A stretch of 64,000 bases of DNA. It comes from Rhynchosporium graminicola (taxonomy: Eukaryota; Ascomycota; Leotiomycetes; Helotiales; Ploettnerulaceae). The stretch covers positions 281,876-345,875 of the forward strand of contig FJUW01000071.1 in assembly GCA_900074885.1 (NCBI GenBank). Direction: 5' to 3'. Of this stretch, positions 22,681 to 33,137 are shown in pieces. The notes under the pieces are model-generated. The model had not been told where the DNA came from. It worked only from the letters and a program-made list of their open reading frames with translations, and did not search any database. The translations under genes and the position numbers were made by a program. Within the stretch, counting starts at the first letter, position 1; every line of letters begins with the position of its first letter.

Positions 22681-23892
22681 GTCTACTACTATATAAGTCT
22701 CGCCCCCGAGACCTCTTTTCTGGGCTATATTACGCTATAGAATACCTATAAATATACATCTCGAAAGCTATATACTCCTAAAACTCCTTTCAGATAACTC
22801 CCCTTCGAGATAGAGAATATCTTAATCTTACCTTAGGACCTTATACTTATATATCTTAACTCTATAATCTATACGATAATTTATAACTCCTGAACTTCTA
22901 TATATATTATTAAACTCCCTACTCTTACTACTATACCCCTAGTATAGAATCTCTAGCTATAACCTCTATCTTTCGACTTATTCTTAGCTCTACTAGCAGA
23001 GAATATTTACCCTTCTTAGCTCTAAGGTTTCAATAAGATAGTAATCTTTCTTCTTATTTATTTACAAGATATAAGTTTCGCAGATAAAAGGGCTTTATTT
23101 GATCGATATGAAAGTATCGTAATATTAGTATTCTATCGATTTACTATAAGGTATACGATTTACTATATTCGCTACCTATACTAGAGACTACGAAAGGACC
23201 TCTCTAGCTTAGACGTAGCTTTTACCTAGCTATAGTATAATCGTAGAGTATAACTATAGAGCTAATCCTTAGATATTACCTTCTAGATACCTTTAGATTA
23301 TATATCTCTTTCCGTCTTATTGTAACGACACAAGACTCAAGGCGGTATACAAGCAAGAATAAACAAGTAGGGAGGCTAAGAGCGATCTTATATAGTCTGG
23401 TACGAAGGAAACAGAAAGATGCAGAGCTCTGAAGGAGTCTGCACCTTCTATATATACAAGGAGGGTATGCCTAAGGCACCGATACTGGCCCGTATCTGCC
23501 ACGTATACCATGCGCCGTCACACTTATTCTCTCTAGGTATAAGGCTATATCCACCTATTCTAATTTAGTAGCTTACGCCTTAATATACTCTAATACCTTA
23601 TCTTCCTATTCTTTATTCTCTTTACTATTAGCTCCTCAAAGCACGTTAGAGAATCCTTATAAGTCTAGTTCTTAATAAATCGCTCTAATATAATATACGA
23701 GAAAAGTAAGGTCTACTTCTAACCTTAGCTAATACCTATAGTATATATAAAAAGATAAGTACCTAAGAAACCTAATCTCTCTCAAATTTATTTTAAATAC
23801 TACTTTTTAGAGCTTAATAGTATAATTAGAACCTATCTTAGTTATAGCTTACTAGACTAAGTTAATAGCCTTCTCTACTATACCTATAGACT
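22681..23892 (-). mobile_element. left (3') part of old Ty3/gypsy element, split by element at 23898
   Basis: RIP-degraded sequence whose right edge is the TSD TCTTA (23893-23897) of the element inserted next to it. The same TSD at 33133-33137 shows that this piece continues at 33138. A G-rich tract on the minus strand near 22700-22715 (CTCGGGGGCGAG) may be a polypurine tract near the 3' end. It also carries a solo LTR insertion (23321-23522). No domain is readable in this part; assignment rests on continuity with 33138-35743. Confidence 0.55.
23321..23522 (-). mobile_element. solo LTR, 202-bp family (LTR1), TSD CTTAT
   Basis: Begins TGTAACGACACAAG and ends GCGCCGTCACA; flanked by CTTAT at 23316-23320 and 23523-23527. 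The sequence keeps many CA and TG dinucleotides, unlike its surroundings. A 65-codon frame on the minus strand recurs in other copies only because the copies are alike. The strand follows the gag-only element that uses the same LTR. Confidence 0.9.
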
Positions 23893-23897
23893 TCTTA

Positions 23898-24142
23898 TGT
23901 GACGCTTGCTCTAGAAAGGTCTCAAAACTACCTTAGTAATAAGACCTCATATTGCTATGAATATAAAGTAGTAAGAATCACTTAAGAATCTATAACTAAA
24001 GAGCTAAGAAGTAGAAGTAAGGAGAGAAAGTATATATAAAAGGGGCTCTGCGGAGCTCTCGGTAATCTCGCTTAGTATATCTGATTAGGAGTACTTACTA
24101 GTCCTACTAAGTCTATACTAGTTATATGCTATAACTATCATA
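23898..24142 (-). repeat. LTR2 copy, 3' LTR of the 23898-33132 element
   Basis: 245 bp, beginning TGTGACGCTTGCTCTAG and containing TATATATAAAAGGGGCTCTG. It matches about 32886-33132 in the same orientation, and 42712-42946 and 43172-43406 in the other. Confidence 0.85.
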
Positions 24143-24340
24143 CTACTCCCCCCTCCGAAAAAAAGCTCGTCCTCGAGCGCTATACTATCTCCTTATTATC
24201 GTTAAGGTAATCGTAATCGTCTATTCTATCGTGGAAAGCTTTCAGCTAATCAGGGAGCTTTATAAGGGGACTTGCTTACGTCGGGTTATTAAGGTAGAAT
24301 TACTAAAGCTTTATAAGAGCGTATTTGATATCTGAAGTAT

Positions 24341-26754
24341 TATGACGGCGCATAGTATACGTGGCAGATACGGGCTAGTATCGGTGCCTTAGGTATACCC
24401 TCCTTATATATATAGAAGGTGCAGACTCCTTTAGAGCTCTATATCTTTCTATTTCCTTCGTACTAGACTATATAAGATCGCTCTTAGCTTCCCTACTTAT
24501 TTTATTCCTACTCGTATACTACCTTAAGTCTTATATCGTTATATTAAATAGAAAGATTAAGACCGCTAAGGATAGTATTAAATAATATCTCACTTAGAAA
24601 ACTCGATTCGAACGTACGACTTAAAGGAAGCTCTTCGCTAAGTTATCTCTACTTACCTTAGATTTTCGGAATCATACGGAAATAGTTAGTACTCTTAATT
24701 ACGAATTCGATAGTTAGGTTTTCAAAATAGCTAAGATTCTAGAGATCTCTTAGATAGCTAGGAATTTGAATATAATTTAGCTTTAGAAGCACTAGTATTA
24801 CTACGAAGTCACTCTCGGATACTTCGAAACTCGTTCCTTCGTGCGTACAAAGTAAAACAGCAGACGAATTTTAAGTAGAAACTTCCCTATAAGCCTTATT
24901 ATTTATTATCCCTTTACCCGACTTTAAGTTTCCGAAAGTAGCTCTAATAGCGAAAAACCTTACTTTTAAGCTAGGACGAAGTAGCTTATCACCTTAGCGG
25001 AAATTACCGGAATTCGACTCGTAATCCCTATACCCCGGTATAATTTATCTCTCTTAGTAGAATCGACCTCCCTCTACTAGAACTTTTAATTTAATACTTT
25101 CTATATCTACTTAATTAAGATATCTAACTCTCTTTAATCTTTTAGCTTCTTTAGAATTCGATTTCGACTTTCGCTTCTCTTATAACTTTCAAGTGTTCTA
25201 TCACTTTCGCTTAGCCTCGCTTACCTAAGGCCATGCCTCCTAAGAAGGCTTAGCTAGCTTATACAGCTTCACCGGAATACCCTCGTAGCCCTTCCGATTC
25301 CGTACTTACTATGGAATTACTTCAATCGATTAAAGACTATTAATTATAAATAGAATCGACTACTCGGGAGCTCTCTATTAGTATTAGTCGAATTAAGTAG
25401 ATATTTACCGAGTTTTTACGTACTTAGGTATAATCGGTAAACTCTGGACCTTCGGTAAACTCGGTATTATAATTACTAATAGAACCTACTCCTAAACGCT
25501 CTTTAATTAATAATTTATAGACCTTTAGTAAATCGCAACTAACTGAAAGTATCGATAATCTTAATATAGGGATTAACTTATCTTTTAGCTAATAGCGTGC
25601 TTCTATTTAGGACCGACTAGAAGTCAATTTAGACTAATACCCGATTACGCGTGCCTATAAAGCACTAGTCTAGAGCTCTACTTCCGGCCTTATAAGAGGT
25701 TACTTAGAACTATAGTATCTCTCGGAAATTACGCCTTTCTCCTCTGCTAAAGAGATAATTTTAGTACTTACTTCTTACTACTTTTCTGGACTCGAAACGG
25801 AGTAATACCGGACCGAATTTTATAAGCTTTTAATAAAAAAGGAGTCCTTTTTATAATTCCGTGCGAAGTTCTAAAGCTTAGTAATTCTCGGAGGTATAGC
25901 TGAATTAGAGTAGTACTTTTACCTCTAGCCGAAGCTTACTATACGGCTACGTATAGCTGCCGCTCTAATTAAGTACTCTTAGAAGACTGATTATTCAGCT
26001 ATAGTCTCTTCTCTTACGGCACTCGATTTAGAACTCTCTCGACTACCTTTAATACCTCGAGCTGCCCTAGCTCTACCGATAAGTAGTACGTCTTCGGAGC
26101 CCTTAATACCTATCGAGGAAGTATAGTATTACTACTGTAAGAAGTACGGTCACTATAAGGGCGATTATCCGACCTTGAAGACGAAGAAGAAGTGATTTGC
26201 AGAAGGAATGATTTACGTCTTACGCTTTAGATTAATAATTACTTAGATTTTGTTTAGAATTCGACTTGATTTAACTCCCTTTTCTTTCGTTTTTTATTTA
26301 CTTTTAAAGGCTCGAGGGCGAGCCTTTATCTTGGAAGGGGGTAATATAACAGCGCATAGTATACGTAGTAGTATGACAGCGCATGGTATACATGGCAGAT
26401 ACGGGCCAGTATCGGTGCCTTAGGCATACCCTCCTTATATATATAGAAGGTGCAGACTCCTTCAGAGCTCTATATCTTTCTGTTTCCTTCGTACCAGACT
26501 ATATAAGATCGCTCTTAGCCTCCCTACTTGTTTATTCTTGCTTGTATACTGCCTTGAGTCTTGTGTCGTTACAAGTAGATACGGGCTAGTATCGGTGCCT
26601 TAGGTATACTCTCCTTATATATATAGAAGGTGCAGACTCCTTTAGAGCTCTATATCTTTCTGTTTCCTTCGTACCAGACTATATAAGATCGCTCTTAGCC
26701 TCCCTACTTGTTTTATTCCTGCTCGTATACCGCCTTGAGTCTTGTGTCGTTATA
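24341..26754 (+). mobile_element. gag-only (non-autonomous) LTR retrotransposon, TSD AGTAT
   Basis: The 5' LTR 24341-24543 and an interrupted 3' LTR (26345-26371 plus 26579-26754) belong to the 202-bp LTR1 family. AGTAT flanks the element at 24336-24340 and 26755-26759. The internal region is only about 1.8 kb: an MPPKK-like start near 25230, a degraded gag, and a zinc knuckle near 26,130-26,190 (YYCKKYGHYKGDYPT, last Cys read as Tyr). GGAAGGGGGTAA just before the 3' LTR serves as polypurine tract. No protease, RT or integrase is seen, so it needs proteins from another element. It sits inside the 23898-33132 element, opposite to that element's pol. Confidence 0.85.
26372..26573 (+). mobile_element. 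solo LTR1 inserted into the 3' LTR of the gag-only element, TSD AGTAG
   Basis: TATGACAGCGCATGG...GTCGTTACA, 202 bp, flanked by AGTAG (26367-26371 and 26574-26578). The host LTR stops after 27 bp at the left border and resumes at the matching base on the right, so this is an LTR inserted in an LTR of the same family. It keeps many TG/CA dinucleotides, hence little RIP. Confidence 0.9.
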
Positions 26755-29700
26755 AGTATTATACCACGTGAGATCGACGTCTTAATTCAACTAGGAGACG
26801 CGGTAAGAGAGGTTACCGCGCTACTTATAGCACGCTACTACGTCCTCTATTTCCTATTCGTTATCGCTAGTGATATTAATTAGTAGCGGCAGTAGTGACG
26901 TTTATCTAGGTAATAGGTTATTAGTATACTTATATAACTTCGACGTAGGGAAGACGTTATATACTTTTATACTTATAGGTAGCTCTAATCGGTATAAGCT
27001 ACTTATCTTTTTAAGTACTCGGAATAGTCTATTAGTCGGGAAGTCGAGCTTTTTGCTTAGCTATATAGATATAAAGTAACGTATATTTAATTATACTAAA
27101 TCGTCTTTATCGAAGTCGACTTATCTATAAGTGCGATTATAGGAGCGTGATATCTTTACTTAAGAGCGGAGGAGATTTGCCTGCGCTATAGTCTATATAA
27201 TACGTAAGCGTATAGCGTAATTAACCGCTTGCTAAGTATTAAGCTTATTAGTAAGAGTAGCTAAATCAGGTAGATTAAGTTTCTAATTCTAGTCGACGCG
27301 CGGGGCGTAACTATATACTACCTCGAAGGGTAAGAGACCTCCTAGAGAGTCGTGAGGGAGATTTATTTAAGCGTAGTCTATAATAGGTAAGAATTCCGAC
27401 TAGTTATCTTAATAGTAAGAGATGAAAGGTCGTAATCGGCGCCAGAGGTATTAGTTATAGATTTCCGTCTAGCTATCTATCTAAGGGTAGTCTACTGAAG
27501 AAAGCTATCTTTTAGTACTTAGAATCGTGCAAATAGCTATCTAAAAGCGTAAAACGAATTAAGGCCCTCTATTAGACGTAATTATTAGTAGAGCTCCGAA
27601 ATAGTAGTATACGTAGTATAAGTAGAGCTTTATAAGGTCGCGCGTATTAGAGGTCTTTCGGCATAGAATACTAATTACTTATTTACTAAAATAGTCTATA
27701 AATACAAGGACGTTATTATAGCTATATTTATCGCGATTAAAACTATAGTAATTAACTATAATATATTCCTAGGGACGTAATAGTACTAGTAGAGGTTAAA
27801 GGAGGCCTAGTTTCTTATCACGCGGAACTTATATTCGTTAGTAAGTATAGTAGTTACAGTAGTACTAGTTAATAGTTAAAGCGATTCCGTACTAGTAGTA
27901 CTATAATAATAGGAGTTATAAGGTCTTCTTTGCACTTAGATAAGTAGTTTCTAATTAGTTATATACTTCGCGTATAAGTAGCATGCGAAAGTTTAAAACG
28001 TTAAGTACGATTAATCTTCTTTCGTAGAGTAGAAGATCTTTTTCTATAGTTAGTTTTTCAGGAGTAGTAGAGAGAGCTTATTTCCGTAGTACTTAGAGTA
28101 ATAGCGCAGTGCGATTAGCTTTAAGTACTTATTATACTATAGAGAAAGCTAGCGATAGGTCAGCGACTTCTAAGGCGTTAATAAGTTTAAAGCTATCTAT
28201 AGAGTCAGAACTATTCTGAAGGTTACTCGTAAACAGTACTAGATCGATTTAGTCTTCATGTAGTAGTTATTATAAACGTTAAGCTCTTTTAGTATCGTTT
28301 TAATTATCTAATTTATCTGTTCTGCGAGAGAGAGCGTTAGCGAGTAAGTTATACTTCCCGGGTCGATAGGTAATTATAGAGTTATAATCTGCGAGTAGCT
28401 CCGCTTATCGTGCTTATCGTGCGTTTAGCTATTTAGAGGTTATAAAGTACTTAAGAGCTTTATAATTAGTAATAACTCGGATTTAATATAGTACGCCTAT
28501 GAGCTTAGATCTCTAGTTACTAAAAGATCGTATAATTACGAGCATTTCCTTATCGTGGATAGCGTAATTAAGCTCGGCTAGTAGTATAATCTTAGAGAAG
28601 TAAGCTACTAGGAACTACTCTTTATTATATTACTGCGATAGTATACCTATTACTACTCTATTACTAGTATCTGTTTTAATTATATAAGGTAGATCTTACT
28701 GATAGTAATAGAGGAGAGGTGCCGAAGTAAGAGCGTGCTTTAGGTAGTCAAAGGTATCTTTATACTCTTCAGTGAACTGAAATACAATATTATTTTTAGT
28801 TAGTTATATAAGAGGTTTTACGATTATTCTATAATCCTTAATAAATCGCTAATAGAAGTTATAAAAGCCTAAGAACGATTATACGCTCTTAATTATCGTA
28901 GGGTAATTCTAAGATCGTATAATATTAACCTTTTCAGGGTCTACCTCGATCCTAGAAGTAGAGATAATAAATCCGAGGTATTTAGTGCGAGTAACGTTAA
29001 ATTTATACTTCTTAAGGTCGGCTTATAATCTAGCGTCTTATAATCGTTATAATACCTTATATACATGTGATTAGTGCTTAAATAGATCGTCTGAATAAAT
29101 AAGAATATTATCTAGATAAGTAGTATAGAAATCGTCTAAATAGTCGAATAAGATATTATTTATATACTATTAATACGTCGCAGGGCTATTAGTTAATCCG
29201 AAAGGGAGTACCTTATACTTATATACTCTATAACAAGTCCGAAAGGTCGTATACTCTTTAGAGGCTAGATCTATCCGAATTCGGTAGAATACCTAGCGAA
29301 TATCTAGTTTAGTAAAGATCTTAGTATTAGAGATTCTAGCTAGCGTCTTGTCGATTAATAGAAAGGGATATCGGTCTTTCTATATAAGGTTATTTAAGGT
29401 ATAGAAATCGATATAGAAACAGAGACTTCTATTCGCTTTCTTAACGAATAGTATAAGTGCTACGTATAGAGCTTAAGACGGCTCGATGAAACCCTTTAAT
29501 AAGTTATTAGTAATATATATCTTTATAACTTCAAGTTCTTCCGCTAATATCTTATATAATAGAGAGTACTTTAGACTCTTTTTAGCCCTTTCCTTAAGAT
29601 TAATTCGGTAATCGTATGAATAATAAGGAGGGAGAACGTCGCTAGCTTCCTTAGAGAAGACGTATGCTTACTAGCTATACTCGGGAGGAATCTATAGTTC

Positions 29701-31154
29701 TGAATCTAATTCGCTTAAGCTAATAGCAAATTACTAAGCAGTTTTATAGCGTTTCGTAAGATCGATAGTTAAAGATACGATAGTAGTATTATATTACTAA
29801 TCTGCGATTAGATCGTTAAGAAGCTTGTCTATCTCGTGGAGAGTAGTAGAGAAGATCTTATCGTTAGAAGACTTCTAGCGTTTATATAAGAGATAAAAGG
29901 CTAAGCTACTAATTATATAGATCTCTAGCGTAAGAGGCTCTTAGAGAGGCAAGAGCATGAGATAAGGTAATCTTTATCGCTATTAGCGCTTCTATAGTAG
30001 CGTAGTAGCTATATTTATTCCTAGATTAGCTTCCGTTGCCTCGTAAGATAGTCTTACGAGTAGTTTCAACTATTAATCTATCGTATGAATTACACGGGCG
30101 TAATCTTATATATAGGTTTTTAATATAGAGACTTCTATTTAGGTCTGAATTAGAGATTCACGCGGGATATAGGTAGTAATATTACTAAATCGTATATACT
30201 TCGGGCGCATATTAGTAGCTTTTCTAGCATATAAAGACTTATCTCTATTACTCTTTTCTTATTCTTTAGATAATAAAAACTTAGGCTTAGCATATCTATA
30301 AGAAGTGATAGAAACGCTAAGGAAATAGTTCTCCCTAAGCGGTAATAATAGCAGAAGGTTCGTTACCTATAGAATACTCTCTAGGGGAGAGTTTTAGATA
30401 TTCTTATAGCTAGAAATCTCCCTTAAAATACGTCTAGCGTTCAGTAGCAGGTATTTAATAACAGATAGAGAGCTAATAATAGCTTAAATATTAATAGGAG
30501 AGTTAGCTGCGCTTCGCTATATATCGTACGCTTCCTAGAACTGATTAAGACGTTCGTTTCGTTCGTCAGTATCGTGTTAATAGCGCTAGTAAATATAGTA
30601 TTTATATAAGTCCTTAATTTCGATCGGAGAGCTATAAACGTTACTAGGAGGAGTATCTAGTAGCTAAATAATCTATCGTTTAGAGGCATCTAAGAGTACT
30701 TAATATTCCGAAAGCTAGGTCCTTCCGAGTATAATACTATAGTTTCCGAGAGTAGTAATAAGAAAGGGAGTAAATGCTTAGATATAGCGATCTACTATTA
30801 AGTTAAGTATCGTATAGTAACTAATTATGCTGCTATTAACGCTATTAAAACCTTTAATAGGAATTATATTTAGTAGAAGATAAATCGAAAGTTTTAGAAA
30901 GAAGGAAAGAGATTTAAGAAGAGAACGATTAATAAAATAATATCTATTAGCTCTAGAATCAAGAAGTGCGAGTAACTTATACGAAAGTCTATTCTTAGTA
31001 AGAGTAGTACGTATAGTGAACGATTAACTACTAAGAAGCTTCGTAAGGTTAAGATATCGTATATCTCGTATATTACTTAGAAAGGAGTCTTTCCCTAGGC
31101 GTAGTCTTTTGCTAGCGGTTTTAGGGTCTCGTTAGTATCTTGAAATACTACTTA

Positions 31155-31356
31155 TGTAACGACACAAGACTCAAGGCGGTATATAAGCAAGAATAAACAA
31201 GTAGGGAGGCCAAGAGCGATCTTATATAGTCTGGTACGAAGGAAACAGAAAGATGCAGAGCTCTGAAGGAGTCTGCACCTTCTATATATACAAGGAGGGT
31301 ATGCCTAAGGCACCGATACTGGCCCGTATCTGCCACGTATACCATGCGCTGTCACA
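31155..31356 (-). mobile_element. solo LTR1, TSD ACTTA
   Basis: TGTAACGACACAAG...GCGCTGTCACA, 202 bp, flanked by ACTTA at 31150-31154 and 31357-31361. Inserted in the 5' half of the 23898-33132 gypsy element. Nearly free of RIP changes and very close in sequence to the copies at 23321 and 26372. Confidence 0.9.
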
Positions 31357-33137
31357 ACTTAGTTATTACCTAACGATTCGTTATTAATTCTATCTCTAGT
31401 ATTAATTTTATTAATACGTTAGAGAGTATTTAGACGAATTAATAATCGATTAGGAGTAAAGTAATAAGTAGCGTTAGAAGGAGATTATGCACGAGGTATA
31501 TCGCTTTATGCAGAGTATTAGTATAAGAAATTGTTTTCCCGAGAGAGTATATTAGTAATAGTAGTAAAAGAGTCTTTTAGACTAAATTTAGTATAAGTCT
31601 TTAGAGGGTTAGAAGAAGAGGAGCTTTCGTTATATTATTAAGAGAAGATATTAATAGGGCGTTCCCGAGTCGCGCTAGCCTTAGCCGAAGACTCGGAATA
31701 GTAAGTCTTTTCGATAAATTAACCTTAATCTTTAGCTTATATAGCTTTAACGTATTCTTCTAGTATTCTTAATATTCAATACTATTAGAAGAGCTGTTTC
31801 CGAAGCTATGAAAGTAGCTTCTCTTATAAGTCTATTTTCAGAGTCGATTGATTATTTATACTAGCTTTACGAGCTAGCGTATAGAATTCCTAATAGAAAG
31901 TCTAAAAGGTCTATTTATACTCTATCTTTAGCGCTGAATAGCTAGCTCTTACAGTTTACTAATTATATAAGTTTAATAAGAAGAAGACAAGTTAAGTGAT
32001 TATATCAAGTGAATCGATCATATTACTTTCCTTATTATATTCTAGTTCCAGGAATAAGAGTTCTAAATAATTTCTAGCTATTCCTTCTGTTTAATTAAGT
32101 AACTAATCTTTACAGTGATCTTCGTTAAGGAAGTAGCTAGAGTAGCGCCGGAGAGCGTTACGTATCTATACTTCCTAGAGTTTTAGAGAGTAGTCGATTC
32201 TATTAGAGAGTCTATTTAGAAGGTTCAGAATCTTCTTAATACGAGTTACGTAAGATATAGAAGAAATTCCACTTATAGAGCGTTCTCTACGAGAGTTTTC
32301 TTTAATTAATAGTAGAGGAGGAGTTAACAAATAAGGATCGTCGAAAGATATAGATTTAGTAGTACGAGTAGCTATCGTTTAGCGTACCTTATGTAGTTCA
32401 ATCTATAATTATCTTAATTAATCTGCTATATCTTTCTTTAATTATATTTCCTCCGCGAGCCTTCTTTCTGCCTCTTATAGCTAGTAGGTACGATCTTCCT
32501 ATAAGTTACTTATAGTTACTATTACTATAGGGGTATTATTAGGAAAGTTTAGTAACTTAGTGAGTTCATTGATTATAGTAGAAGTTAGAGAGCTTAACTC
32601 GGATAAGGCGTTATCGCGAGCACTTTCTACTATAGAGAGAGGTAGATTAAAGCGAATATTATAAGTCGCCGAAGAATAGGAGGTAGAAGTAGAAGGAGTT
32701 AGAGAACTAATCGTCGATTTATCGGACTTAAGTTACTTCTATTTAGGTGCTATTCTTCAAGTTTATACTTAGTATAAGCCTTCTCTATATAGCGTAGTCT
32801 CCTGCGTTTAGTAGCTCTAGGTATAGAGGTATAATATAAGTAGATATTTACTATCTTTCTAGACGTAAGTAAAAGAGTTATAGATAATATAACGCTTACT
32901 CTAGAAAGGTCTCAAAACTACCTTAGTAATAAGACCTTATATTGCTATGAATATGAAGTAGTAAGAATCACTTGAGAATCTATAACTAAAGAGCTAAGAA
33001 GTAGAAGTGAGGAGAGAAGGTATATATAAAAGGGGCTCTGCGGAGCTCTCGGTAATCTCGCTTAGTATACCCGATTAGGAGTAATTGCTAGTCCCACTAA
33101 GTCCATGCTAGTTACATGCCATAACCGTCATATCTTA

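Larger units (their letters stand above)
23898..33132 (-). mobile_element. Ty3/gypsy retrotransposon with 245-bp LTR2 ends, TSD TCTTA
   Basis: LTRs at 23898-24142 (3') and about 32886-33132 (5') are direct copies (TGTGACGCTTGCTCTAG.../...CCGTCATA). TCTTA flanks both ends (23893-23897, 33133-33137). A polypurine tract (GGAGGGGGGAGTAGTA, minus strand) abuts the 3' LTR at 24143-24157. On the minus strand, reverse transcriptase is readable near 29,090-29,230 (PFGLTNSPATY, then YLDDFYTTYLDNILIYSD), and an integrase-core motif DYFSK lies near 27,700. RT before integrase is the Ty3/gypsy order. Stops throughout show it is dead. Without its inserts it would be about 6.6 kb. Confidence 0.88.

Noticed and set aside
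23317..23511. 65-aa frame recurring at 23317, 26383 and 31148
   Set aside because: It lies wholly in the LTR1 sequence and is shared only because the LTR copies are alike; it has no domain and is absent from mutated copies.
23321..26573. LTR1 units as MITEs (ends TGTAACGACAC and TGTGACGGCGC are partly inverted)
   Set aside because: The same 202-bp sequence flanks internal gag regions in direct orientation with a polypurine tract at the inner edge, and the TSDs are 5 bp, as expected for LTR retrotransposons.
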